From DYJK01 sp040755055 (GTDB lineage Bacteria; Bacteroidota; Ignavibacteria; Ignavibacteriales; Melioribacteraceae), in NCBI GenBank assembly GCA_040755055.1, contig JBFMBS010000002.1, positions 124,001 to 188,000 on the forward strand: DNA of 64,000 nucleotides, given 5' to 3'. Below, piece by piece: positions 55,741-64,000 of this stretch. The position numbers were made by a program, and so were the translations under genes. The notes under the pieces are model-generated. The model was not told the origin of the DNA. It did not search any database and saw nothing but the letters and a program-made list of their open reading frames with translations. Every line of letters begins with the position of its first letter. Position 1 is the first letter of the stretch.

Positions 55741-56658
55741 TTAATTATACCTTTTCCCACTTTTATATCGTTCAAAAAGTTCGGTCGGATTGTTCTTCAT
55801 CAAATAGATTGTTCCGTACCAATGCCTTCCTCTTTTCGGATCGATTGTAAATTGAATAGATGGACCGGCATGAATACAAGGATTGAGTGAATTATAGATT
55901 AGAAAACTTGCTCCACCGGGCCAAGAAATGGCGACCAAATGTTTTTTGTCTTTACTTTCACGTGCGATTATATCCTCGTCGCTTGTTTCGTTAACTAACC
56001 ACCATGTGCCGATGTCGCTTCCCGGGTTTTCTATTTTTGTTTTTCCAACTGCTTCGATATTGGTAAAACCTTTGCGTGCAATTACTAACAGCGCGTCTCT
56101 CCCTTTTTCGGCCGGTGTAGGTGTAGTCTTATCAAGACTTAAATATTTCCCATCCGACCAAATAAATACATCGGAAGTAATACGAAGGTTATTGAAGTCG
56201 TTTGAACGATCGAGCGCCAGGCATATCTGTGGAGAAATTTTTCTTACCGGCTTATCCGTATGATTCTTCACAAAAAATTCTATGTGAACCTCATCGGCAG
56301 CGGCATTAACAATTCCGCCGAATTCAATTCCTTCATAGGTTGTATATGAGTAAGAAATTTCCCCAGTAGATTCGTTTATTTTCCATTCCGGATACTTTTC
56401 CATCTTCGAAAGCGGCAGCATATCGGCGCGGTAATGATCTATGAAATGCATTCCATCTTCACTATCTAAAGTTTCTGGAAAACGTAATTCGATTGTTCCA
56501 TCCATCCAAGGTACTTTCATTTGAAAACCGATGTGATCAATTTTACCTTCGGTATGTTGAAGTGGAATTAGTTTAATCTTTTCTTCATCGCCGGCAAATA
56601 AATAGTCATTAAGTAAAAATAGAACCACTAATAATTGTATTACGATTTTCATCTGCAT
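55741..56658 (-). CDS. Secreted protein of unknown function in the rhamnose operon
   Basis: A 305-residue protein with signal peptide (about 1-22) and a predicted all-beta mature chain with many Trp and Tyr (VPWMDGTIELRFPE, GTWWLVNETSD, ISWPGGASFLIYN, GRHWYGTIYLMKNN). I do not recognise a family. The composition is like a carbohydrate-binding or lyase-type beta-sandwich. GGAGTG before the ATG supports the start. It lies 45 bp after an SGNH esterase and 96 bp before the GH78 gene, so a role in binding or processing the rhamnose-containing glycan is inferred. Confidence 0.6.
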   Translation of the reverse strand: MQMKIVIQLLVVLFLLNDYLFAGDEEKIKLIPLQHTEGKIDHIGFQMKVPWMDGTIELRFPETLDSEDGMHFIDHYRADMLPLSKMEKYPEWKINESTGEISYSYTTYEGIEFGGIVNAAADEVHIEFFVKNHTDKPVRKISPQICLALDRSNDFNNLRITSDVFIWSDGKYLSLDKTTPTPAEKGRDALLVIARKGFTNIEAVGKTKIENPGSDIGTWWLVNETSDEDIIARESKDKKHLVAISWPGGASFLIYNSLNPCIHAGPSIQFTIDPKRGRHWYGTIYLMKNNPTELFERYKSGKRYN

Positions 56659-56703
56659 GTGATCACTCCGTACAAAAATGGACCCAAAATATTAAGCTGC
56701 GAT

Positions 56704-57990
56704 CTACTTCAATGGAATTTCTATCGGACCGAAAGCCGGAATAGGATTATCCAGTGAATCCGTGATGTTCATATACGGGTTGGTACCGTTGCCGCAAACG
56801 AGCGTTGCCGGTTTGTTAGGCACCATCGACAAAAATAATTTTAAACCGGCATCGTCTTCCGGATCGAATTCAACTTTAGAAACGACCCATTCAATATGAG
56901 GCTCTCCGTCAACTCGAAGTTCGAACTGTCCGGGTCTGCCGCACGCGGAAAGCTTGCCGCTTACACCGCTGTAATGAAGTTTAAGATAATTCGAACCGGA
57001 TTTTTCATCTTTACACATTTTGATCGATTCAAGTTCTATTTGCTTTGCATGACCGGGTTGTTCATAAACATATGTCAATGCAATTTCTGCAAGACGTTTT
57101 CCAAGCCGCATTTGTCCGTCTGTTGAAATATGAGCACAGTCGTCAAGAGGTAAATCGATTCCGGTTATCATGTAAACATTTTTGGTATTGTGTGCTACTC
57201 TGCGCTGTATCTCTCTTATCTCTTCCCATGTTCTATCTTGTTTCGTATCATACTTTATAAATCTTCCAATCTGAACAAGTATAACCGGTAGTTCCGCGTT
57301 GCCGACTTCTTTCCTAACTGCCTCAATTAAACGGAGAAGATCAGTTTCGTATTCATCGGTCTTCAATTTCATAGCTTCGGATTCACCTTGCGACCAGATG
57401 AATCCTTTTATTTTTTCTTTACCTACAGAATGAATACGGTTTATCATGGCACCGTAAAGAGAATTATTCCCTTCGGACTTTTTCTCAGGGTACCATTGAT
57501 CCATCCTCGATCCGCCAAGAGCACAAGGTATCAATCCAATCGGGCGACCGGTATGTTCAAAAATATGTTTTGCAAAATAGATTCCCGGTCCTACACCGCC
57601 GATAGGATTTTGCTTGCTCAACTGTGCAAGCAGTTTGAATTGAGCGTGAGCTTTTTCAGAATTCTTCAATGAATCCGGCAGAAGATCGCAAAACCCGTTC
57701 TCATAAGCTGGTGTTACTGCTTCAAAAATTCTATGCAAAGGATTTTTAGCGACCATCCATTTATCATCCATATTCAACATCATGATATTAGGGTTCGATG
57801 TTGTGTCCGGCACTCTTCCGGCACCGGCCATCTGCGATTGCCCGGCAAGTACCCAAATATCTGCATCAATCGGACAAGGATTTTTATTCAAAGTCGTTTG
57901 CCCATTACAAGTTGAATTCACAAAAAAGATCAACACCAGTATAGCAGATAGATATCTTGCCAATGCCGGATTTTTTTCGAGCATTATCAT
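56704..57990 (-). CDS. SGNH/GDSL carbohydrate esterase (sialate O-acetylesterase-like)
   Basis: A 428-residue secreted esterase. The nucleophile motif is DIWVLAGQSQMAG (S52), the GSRM-like block is ALGGSRMDQWYP, IWSQGESEAM is the third block, and the catalytic pair is DDCAHIS (D284, H287). These are the SASA/DUF303 (CE6-like) motifs that remove acetyl groups from sugars. A beta domain of about 110 residues ends the protein. GAGG before the ATG supports the start. In this operon it probably de-acetylates the polysaccharide so that the rhamnosidases can act. Confidence 0.85.
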   Translation of the reverse strand: MIMLEKNPALARYLSAILVLIFFVNSTCNGQTTLNKNPCPIDADIWVLAGQSQMAGAGRVPDTTSNPNIMMLNMDDKWMVAKNPLHRIFEAVTPAYENGFCDLLPDSLKNSEKAHAQFKLLAQLSKQNPIGGVGPGIYFAKHIFEHTGRPIGLIPCALGGSRMDQWYPEKKSEGNNSLYGAMINRIHSVGKEKIKGFIWSQGESEAMKLKTDEYETDLLRLIEAVRKEVGNAELPVILVQIGRFIKYDTKQDRTWEEIREIQRRVAHNTKNVYMITGIDLPLDDCAHISTDGQMRLGKRLAEIALTYVYEQPGHAKQIELESIKMCKDEKSGSNYLKLHYSGVSGKLSACGRPGQFELRVDGEPHIEWVVSKVEFDPEDDAGLKLFLSMVPNKPATLVCGNGTNPYMNITDSLDNPIPAFGPIEIPLK

Positions 57991-58084
57991 TTTAGCCTCG
58001 CGGATTTTTTATTTCATTATTAATGCAAAATTAGGAAAAGTAAGGATGGGAACTAAACCTCTTGCCGGGATGATTTAGATAAAT

Positions 58085-59359
58085 CTACGATGTCCTTTTG
58101 TTCAAAACATCTACTTCATATTTTTGGATTTCGGCGACATAATCTTCAGCTACCGGCACATTGTTCATCAAACAATAGTAATCATAAACTGCACCGAACG
58201 GTTTTGTTTTCATCAGTTCAAGAAAAGCAAGGCGCTCGAAATTTTTCCCGGCTTCTTCGAACTCTTTTAGTTTTTCTGTCGGTTCCAACAATGCAAACAG
58301 AAATGCCAATTGAGCTGCGCGCGTTCCTATTACATATGCACCGATACGGTTGAGACTCCCGTCAAAATAATCGAGGCCAACGTTTACTCTATCTAATACA
58401 TTTGCACGGACAATCTCTTGTGCGATTAGCTGAATCTCATCGTTGAAAATTACAACGTGGTCGCTATCCCATCTAACGCCGCGACTAACATGCAAAAGTA
58501 ATCCATCAACAAATTGCAGCATGGATGAAATCTTATCGCCGATTTGTTCGGTAGGATGAAAATGCCCGCTATCAAGGCAAAGTAATTTATTATTCTTAAC
58601 TGCGTATCCCATGTAAAATTCATGCGAACCTACAACCATCGATTCCGAACCGATACCGAACAATTTACTTTCAACGGAATCTTTCAAATATTCTTTTGGG
58701 TACTTGATCTCAAAAATTTCATCGAGAGACTTTTTCAACAATGCGCGGTGTGTGTTGCGGTCAACGGAAATATCTTTTGATCCGTCCGGTATCCAAATAT
58801 TATTTATCGATGGCGTGCCTAATTGTTTTCCCATTTCGGCAGCAATTTTTCTTGTGCGTTTTACATGCTCAACCCAGAATTTGCGGTACGTTTCATTTTT
58901 GCTTGCAAGTGTAAACCCGTCGTCGGCATATGGATGGGAAAAGCATGTCGGGTTGAAATCAATTCCGATACCAAGTTTCTTTGCCCAATCGATCCAGCTT
59001 TGAAAGTGTTTAACTTCAATTTGGTCACGGTCAACTTTTTCTCCTTTGAAATCGCCGTAGATTGCATGGAGATTAAGGCGTTGTTTTCCCGGAAGAAGAC
59101 TGATAACTTTTTCAATATCGGCACGTAACTGTTCAATCGTTTTAGCTTTGCCGGGATAGTTGCCGGTAACTTGAATTCCACCGCCGCCAAGTTCCGCATC
59201 CGGCGTTTCAAATCCGCCAACATCATCTGTCTGCCAGCAATGCAAACTGATTTTTATTTGATCTATTTTTTTTAACGCTACATCTGTATCCACCCCTAAA
59301 ACAGCGTACTGCTCTTTAGCATATTTGTATGCATTCTCAATTACTGTTTTGTCTTTCAT
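58085..59359 (-). CDS. rhaA: L-rhamnose isomerase
   Basis: Cytoplasmic metal-dependent isomerase turning L-rhamnose into L-rhamnulose. The 424 residues match the usual length. The metal and substrate residues of the E. coli enzyme are present with a constant offset of four: E230, D263 (LDSGHFHP), H290 (LLHVSRG), D298 and D300 (WDSDHVV), D330 (GLDYFD). AGGAGTT before the ATG supports the start. It lies 31 bp after rhaT. No rhamnulokinase or rhamnulose-phosphate aldolase is found in the window, so the rest of the pathway must lie elsewhere. Confidence 0.96.
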   Translation of the reverse strand: MKDKTVIENAYKYAKEQYAVLGVDTDVALKKIDQIKISLHCWQTDDVGGFETPDAELGGGGIQVTGNYPGKAKTIEQLRADIEKVISLLPGKQRLNLHAIYGDFKGEKVDRDQIEVKHFQSWIDWAKKLGIGIDFNPTCFSHPYADDGFTLASKNETYRKFWVEHVKRTRKIAAEMGKQLGTPSINNIWIPDGSKDISVDRNTHRALLKKSLDEIFEIKYPKEYLKDSVESKLFGIGSESMVVGSHEFYMGYAVKNNKLLCLDSGHFHPTEQIGDKISSMLQFVDGLLLHVSRGVRWDSDHVVIFNDEIQLIAQEIVRANVLDRVNVGLDYFDGSLNRIGAYVIGTRAAQLAFLFALLEPTEKLKEFEEAGKNFERLAFLELMKTKPFGAVYDYYCLMNNVPVAEDYVAEIQKYEVDVLNKRTS

Positions 59360-59390
59360 AATAAGAACTCCTATATAAGAATATGTATTG

Positions 59391-60431
59391 TTATAATTTA
59401 ATTACAAACGTTGATAAAATTAATACAACTAGACCAAGTACAAGAACACCAATTGTTTTTGAGCCGGCACCTTTCCACTCTTTTAGAATTATCCCCCAGA
59501 CATTGCTGAAAAGAATATTTAACGCCATCAGGACACTCCATCCAAATGCAACCATTCCCAACGGCAGTTTACTTTGTCCCATTCCGAAAAAGAAAAATTG
59601 AAGATACCAGAGTGTTCCGCCCAATAAGCAGAACAACAAATTGTTAATTAATACGGAACCACCAACAGAAGTGTAATCTTTAAATGTTTTATTCTTCGCG
59701 TTAAGATACATGCAATAAAAAAAGTTGGTCAGAAATCCGCCGAACATTACAAATATGTAAACCGGGTTCGCAACGAATAACGGATCGGTACCATTTGAGG
59801 CAGCAACTTGCTGAATAATATTCCCGGCATCGATAAATCCGGCAATGCCGTTTATTCCGTAATTGAAACAAGCACTCATCACACCGGAAAGAACCGCAAT
59901 GAGCAATCCTTTCTTCAACGCAAATTCTTTTATAGCTTTTTTACGATCCACTTCCGACATATTTTGCGATCTCAGCGCCCCGGCATAACCGACAATTGCA
60001 ATTCCAACGATACAAATGGTTACACCAACAAGTATCAGCACACCTTCATGTGTGGTAAATAAATTCTGGCCTGATATAAAAGGTGGAATTAGTGTGCCGA
60101 GTGCAGCACAAAATCCAAGTGCAATTGATTGACCGAGAGCTACACCGAGATACCGCATACTTAATCCGAATGTTAGTCCCCCTACTCCCCACAAAGCACC
60201 AAACAAAACTGATCCGCCAATAGCAAACATAGGTGAGCTGCACAACACTACTCCAAGGTTCGGTACAGTGAAGTATGCAAAGAGCCACGGAGCTATTATC
60301 CACGAAGCGACTCCTTGAACTATCCAATACGATTCCCACGACCATTCTTTAACTTTTTTTATCGGCACATAAAAACTTGCTGCACAAGCGCTGCCTATAG
60401 CCATTAAAAAAATGCTTTGTAATGAGTCCAT
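59391..60431 (-). CDS. rhaT: L-rhamnose/proton symporter
   Basis: An inner-membrane transporter of 346 residues with about ten helices. The N-terminus, SIFLMAIGSACAASFYVPIKKVKEWSWESYW, and the GLSMRYLGVALGQSIALGF segment are typical of RhaT (drug/metabolite-transporter-like fold). It ends with a final helix (VLVLGLVVLILSTFVI). AAGGAT precedes the ATG. It sits between rhaM (23 bp upstream) and rhaA (31 bp downstream), so imported rhamnose is converted at once. Confidence 0.95.
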   Translation of the reverse strand: MDSLQSIFLMAIGSACAASFYVPIKKVKEWSWESYWIVQGVASWIIAPWLFAYFTVPNLGVVLCSSPMFAIGGSVLFGALWGVGGLTFGLSMRYLGVALGQSIALGFCAALGTLIPPFISGQNLFTTHEGVLILVGVTICIVGIAIVGYAGALRSQNMSEVDRKKAIKEFALKKGLLIAVLSGVMSACFNYGINGIAGFIDAGNIIQQVAASNGTDPLFVANPVYIFVMFGGFLTNFFYCMYLNAKNKTFKDYTSVGGSVLINNLLFCLLGGTLWYLQFFFFGMGQSKLPLGMVAFGWSVLMALNILFSNVWGIILKEWKGAGSKTIGVLVLGLVVLILSTFVIKL

Positions 60432-60454
60432 ATAATTTTATCCTTTATTGATTA

Positions 60455-60769
60455 TTAATCCATATGAAAAACTTCTTCTAACGGTATGGTTATGGGCGAC
60501 GAATCCGGGTTTGTTTCCATTATATCTGCCATGTATAGCCACCACTTACGAACAATCGGATCGCAACCTAAATCCTGGGATGATGTATCACCGTCCTGGT
60601 ATTGAACAGCAAAAAGAATATTTGTTTCTTCATCAAGATAAATTGAATAATCTCTAACCCCCGAAACAGAAATTAAATTTTTTAATTCTTCCCATATAGC
60701 ATTATGTCTTCGTATATATTCTTCTTTGCAGCCGGGTTTTAATTTCATCTTAAACGCAAATTTTTTCAT
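60455..60769 (-). CDS. rhaM: L-rhamnose mutarotase
   Basis: A small (104 residues) dimeric ferredoxin-like alpha/beta protein that interconverts the alpha and beta anomers of L-rhamnose. The catalytic His is H22 in EEYIRRHNAIWEEL. The family's YSIYLDEETNILFA and the late KWWLYMADIME motif are intact. AGGTAAAG precedes the ATG. It is the first of the rhaM-rhaT-rhaA set in transcription order. No signal peptide is seen, so it is cytoplasmic. Confidence 0.95.
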   Translation of the reverse strand: MKKFAFKMKLKPGCKEEYIRRHNAIWEELKNLISVSGVRDYSIYLDEETNILFAVQYQDGDTSSQDLGCDPIVRKWWLYMADIMETNPDSSPITIPLEEVFHMD

Positions 60770-60796
60770 AATCTTTACCTAAGTTTTTATCGATTG

Positions 60797-62818
60797 CTAA
60801 TTCTTAACAAGCACAACATGAAATTCATGGGGAGATAAATGAAATTCCTTTCCATTCGAAAATTCTTCGTCAAAAGTGTTTTCATGCAGAACAACATAAT
60901 TGCCTTCTCTTTGGAAAGTTATTCTTGCCGTGATATGATTTTTCCCTTCGTTAAATATCATATAAAAATGGAAACCATTTTTTACGACATGGCGGACTCT
61001 TACATCTTTGCACGGAGGAGAAATAGTTACGTCTTTATCAACGATCTTGCTAAGTTGTTCGGCCAGAAGGTCTTCATCATCCCTCTGATTCCAGTAAATC
61101 ACTCGGTTATTTTTTTCAAGTTGTCGTATTGTTTTTTCAGCATCAGCCGGCGGATCGAATTCAACAATTAAAATTTTATAATTCATTCCGGCAATATGAA
61201 TTCCTTCCGAATCAACTACAGCGTCTTCCCATAAGTGCCTCGCTTCCAGATAATTAAAATCATACTGGTTTTGGAAACAAACTTTAGCTGCTCGCCAGGG
61301 CAAATAATCATTCAATCCTAATATCGCGATATCGCAAATGTGCTGACTATCGGTATTGAGCCAGCATATTTGCGAAACCGAATTTGTAAAAGGTTTGAAT
61401 TGATTCCACCAGGTATTATTGGGACCAACATCTGGGGGACGTTCGTCAACTCTAGGCCCTCGAATGGAATAGTAAAACGCATGAGGGTAGAGCAAATTGC
61501 ATCCCCTAATCAAAAGCCAATGTGCAAGCCATTTCATTTCAGTGAAATTAAAATTATGACCATAGGCTCCACAGTATTCATTAGAGTTTCTTCTTTTCTT
61601 CAGATGAATCATAGCGGATGATGCACATTTTGCATTTGTAGATTCAGCACCTTCGAGTGCATTCGGTTTATCCATATCAACAAAACGCCAGACTATATCT
61701 TGTCCGGGTACATGGAAATAACGGAGATGACCGATATCATCCGGTTGACCCGGATGGCCGGTCAAAGAAATGTTATGTTCGTTACACCAATCATACAATT
61801 GTTTATAATAAGTCTCCTCTAAACGTGCGTTTAAAGCTCTATAATATTTTTTCCTAATGGTTCCGGAATCAGGTTCATCATCGTACCACAGAGCCGGTAG
61901 CTTTACAGTAAAGTCTTCACTCAACCAATCGTTCACAAGAGAAATTATTCCGGCATTACCGGGTACTGCACCCTCTTCCGGATTTTTTCCGAAGAATGAC
62001 GGTTCATCGGTAAAGATAGCTTTAACTGTTTTGCCGAAATGATCTTTAAACTCATCATAGTATCGTTGATACACAATCTTAATAAAACACTTCACCGAAT
62101 CGGGATTAAGAATGTCGGCAAGCCGAGGCATTTCTTCAGGCACTTCTTTATGATCATAGCTTCTCTCAGCATTTGAGTCAACAAAGTGCAATCCTCTAAT
62201 CAACGAATATTCAGGATTTATAAAACGATCGACAATTGCGATTCTATGCCCGTTTGTTTTTCTTTTTACTATGGTAACAAGTTTTTGATTTTTTTGTAAA
62301 TCAACTCCACCGGAACTTCCAATATTAAATCCAAATTTTTGTTCTCCCGGTTTTACTTCATCAAGATCTATTGCAAATAATCCGTGTGGACGATAAGAAG
62401 GATTTTCGGCAACAATTAATCCGCATGCCGAACCGCTCGGGTACATTCCCTCATCATAAAGCATGCACCACATATTATTTTTTTCTGCTTCTTGTACTGC
62501 AACTCGCATAAAATAAATTAACCTATCACTCATAAAACCGATTTCTTTTGGAAGACCAACACGCGGATGAATAATAAATCCATAGACGCCATGATCTGAA
62601 AAATCTTGTATCTGCTTGATGATTTCTTTTTCGGAAAGATCATCGTTCCAAAACCAGAAAGGTGCTTGTGAAAATTCTCGTAATGGATTGTTCCATTCAT
62701 AAAGTAATTCTGTTAACTTGTCATCACTATTTAATGTTGGTTTAGTTTTAAACCCAAGAGTTGTTAACGGCGGAATGATAGAAATATATTTAATAAAACT
62801 TCTTCGAGTGATTTCCAT
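60797..62818 (-). CDS. GH106-like alpha-L-rhamnosidase with Tat-type signal
   Basis: A 673-residue protein. It starts with a twin-arginine motif, TRRSFIK (residues 4-10), then a hydrophobic run, so export by the Tat pathway is likely. The core has the GH106 opening SQAPFWFWNDDLSEKEI and YGFIIHPRVGL, then YDEGMYPSG, and FTDEPSFF with D271/E272 as the probable catalytic acid. It lacks the long C-terminal beta domains of larger GH106 enzymes. It lies 27 bp upstream of rhaM. Rhamnosidase activity is inferred from motifs and operon; the substrate linkage is unknown. Confidence 0.78.
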   Translation of the reverse strand: MEITRRSFIKYISIIPPLTTLGFKTKPTLNSDDKLTELLYEWNNPLREFSQAPFWFWNDDLSEKEIIKQIQDFSDHGVYGFIIHPRVGLPKEIGFMSDRLIYFMRVAVQEAEKNNMWCMLYDEGMYPSGSACGLIVAENPSYRPHGLFAIDLDEVKPGEQKFGFNIGSSGGVDLQKNQKLVTIVKRKTNGHRIAIVDRFINPEYSLIRGLHFVDSNAERSYDHKEVPEEMPRLADILNPDSVKCFIKIVYQRYYDEFKDHFGKTVKAIFTDEPSFFGKNPEEGAVPGNAGIISLVNDWLSEDFTVKLPALWYDDEPDSGTIRKKYYRALNARLEETYYKQLYDWCNEHNISLTGHPGQPDDIGHLRYFHVPGQDIVWRFVDMDKPNALEGAESTNAKCASSAMIHLKKRRNSNEYCGAYGHNFNFTEMKWLAHWLLIRGCNLLYPHAFYYSIRGPRVDERPPDVGPNNTWWNQFKPFTNSVSQICWLNTDSQHICDIAILGLNDYLPWRAAKVCFQNQYDFNYLEARHLWEDAVVDSEGIHIAGMNYKILIVEFDPPADAEKTIRQLEKNNRVIYWNQRDDEDLLAEQLSKIVDKDVTISPPCKDVRVRHVVKNGFHFYMIFNEGKNHITARITFQREGNYVVLHENTFDEEFSNGKEFHLSPHEFHVVLVKN

Positions 62819-62870
62819 CAGGTAAAATTTATAAATGATATTGCTCTAATCGATCACGCTTGAGCTATTC

Positions 62871-63794
62871 TTATTCATTAATGATAGATTGCGCATGATA
62901 TAACTGATAAACTTTGGTTCTTATCTCATCAATCGAACCAATTATGATATAATATTCGTACTCGTACACGCTATTCTTACTTAGTGCTTCAACTTTAACG
63001 GGGGCTATATATGATGTCGATTTTGCAAGTGCATCACCACCGCTTGTACCTGACATCCCGGCAAGAAAATTCGTGCAATTTGGATTGTAAATACCAATCC
63101 CCCATTTGTTATCCTCTGTAAAAGCCATCCAGTGTTCGGTTATTGAATTATATCTACCCCAAAAACCGGAGGATAAATTTACTACTGCTAGTTTCTCGAC
63201 GGGTCCATTTGAAAAAGGATTTTCACCCGAATAAGTAAATAAATTTTTCAATTTAGATATTGGATAAACTGCCGGAAGTTCTTGATCATTTGGAATACTT
63301 TCGCCGTAAATTGTATCTGTTCTATTGCATGTGAGTTTATTATGAACTTTAATGCTCGATCCATCGAGTATAGTCCATTGTTCAATAACAGCTTCGGCCG
63401 GTGCGTTATTCATATCCCATAGCATTGGAATGCATTTTACATATAGTGTATCTTCATTCTGTTTGTAATCAAGTATAGCGGCACGGTTACGATAATAATC
63501 CCCAACTTGAATCGGGTTCCATGACCAGGGAGACCAATATGGTGATTGCCCTTCACTTCTTCTATCTAATCTATTCCCGGCATAATATGATTGCTGAATA
63601 TATCTGCCTTCGTCGTAAACATTAACAAGATTTTCATCGCTGCCAGATATTGAAATATAACAGATAGCCCCTCCCCTTGTTAAATCAAGTTTTAATTTAA
63701 GCTTTCCATTATCTACAATAATTTCAGCCGGCTGGCAAAATGAATCTGCAAAACTCATTGTAATAGATACTACAAGAAATAAAATTGTTTTCAT
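62871..63794 (-). CDS. Secreted beta-sandwich protein of unknown function
   Basis: A roughly 307-residue protein with signal peptide (about 1-20). The mature chain looks all-beta: VDNGKLKLKLDLTRGGAICYI, ATPLLWD-like core strands, VIEQWTILDGSSIKVHNKL, ending YYIIIGSIDEIRTKVYQLY. The opening resembles mutarotase-like or sugar-binding domains seen in glycan operons, but I do not recognise a family. Two ATGs (63794, 63809) are possible; I use the one that starts the hydrophobic leader. It is the first gene I see in the rhamnose operon, 52 bp before the GH106-like gene. Confidence 0.6.
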   Translation of the reverse strand: MKTILFLVVSITMSFADSFCQPAEIIVDNGKLKLKLDLTRGGAICYISISGSDENLVNVYDEGRYIQQSYYAGNRLDRRSEGQSPYWSPWSWNPIQVGDYYRNRAAILDYKQNEDTLYVKCIPMLWDMNNAPAEAVIEQWTILDGSSIKVHNKLTCNRTDTIYGESIPNDQELPAVYPISKLKNLFTYSGENPFSNGPVEKLAVVNLSSGFWGRYNSITEHWMAFTEDNKWGIGIYNPNCTNFLAGMSGTSGGDALAKSTSYIAPVKVEALSKNSVYEYEYYIIIGSIDEIRTKVYQLYHAQSIINE

Positions 63795-63941
63795 TATTAT
63801 CAGTCGCATTTTTTAGATTTTACTTAGGAAAGATATCTCATTTACAATTATGATTCAGGGAAGGGGCATTTCTTTTATTTTCAGCTCAAAGATCTTTTTG
63901 TATTGACACCGAATAGCTTGTAAATAATAAGAGCATAGCGG

Positions 63942-64000
63942 CTACTTCAACAACATAAACTTCTTAACCAAACTAACATCACCGGCATTCAATTTATAAA
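63942..64000 (-). CDS. C-terminal end of a T9SS cargo protein; gene runs off the window
   Basis: Eighteen codons and a stop on the minus strand encode YKLNAGDVSLVKKFMLLK. This fits the last strand of a T9SS type A sorting domain (Y-x-L-x-A-G... then a K-rich end), like the end of the YCF48-repeat protein at 34400. The rest lies beyond the right edge. It ends 148 bp before the first gene of the rhamnose operon. Confidence 0.7.
   Translation of the reverse strand, partial: YKLNAGDVSLVKKFMLLK

Overview
The window looks like chromosome from a member of the Ignavibacteria or a close relative in the Bacteroidota/Chlorobi group. This is inferred from type IX secretion (T9SS) genes (a PorU-type C25 peptidase, PorV/PorQ proteins, several T9SS C-terminal sorting domains), TonB receptors with carboxypeptidase-like N-terminal domains, FecI/FecR regulation, and AT-rich sequence. 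Many starts have clear Shine-Dalgarno sites of the GGAGG type, which is less typical of the Bacteroidia. Every gene I accept is on the minus strand, so transcription runs from high to low coordinates.

Layout, low to high coordinate. 1-219: start of the GTPase gene der. 384-12582: an operon-like T9SS block, in transcription order porU, porV, an M6-peptidase-like T9SS cargo that has lost its zinc motif, a metallopeptidase/beta-propeller/outer-membrane-barrel fusion, and a DUF5683-like membrane protein. 12743-14497: HD-domain protein, endonuclease III, thioredoxin-like [2Fe-2S] ferredoxin and tRNA-Glu(CTC), beside a broken tRNA-Glu copy carrying palindromes. 14760-17260: a polytopic glycosyltransferase-like membrane protein and an aldo/keto reductase. 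17575-24917: a trio of TonB receptor, large secreted protein and PorV/PorQ protein. 25113-27467: a LuxR-type regulator whose receiver lacks the phospho-acceptor Asp, and an OmpA-family protein. 27693-34380: a membrane polyferredoxin, an M16 peptidase and an M28 peptidase. 34400-48045: sigma factor (FecI type), FecR, STN-TonB receptor, two DUF4876-like lipoproteins, ABC ATPase, permease, DUF4857-like protein, outer-membrane barrel and a 13-repeat YCF48/Asp-box T9SS protein. 48395-49705: a serine beta-lactamase-like hydrolase. 49867-63794: a rhamnose-glycan utilisation operon ending at a terminator. 63942-64000: the tail of another T9SS cargo.

How the genes work together. The rhamnose operon combines a GH78 rhamnosidase, a GH106-like rhamnosidase, a third glycosidase of unclear family, an SGNH esterase and two secreted proteins of unknown function. 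The rhamnose they would release is handled by mutarotase (RhaM), symporter (RhaT) and isomerase (RhaA). No SusC/SusD pair, rhamnulokinase, aldolase or dedicated rhamnose regulator is present in the window. The FecI-to-barrel block is the best candidate for an uncharacterised system: a sigma/anti-sigma switch linked to one TonB receptor, two duplicated surface lipoproteins and an inner-membrane ABC module with companions of unknown function.
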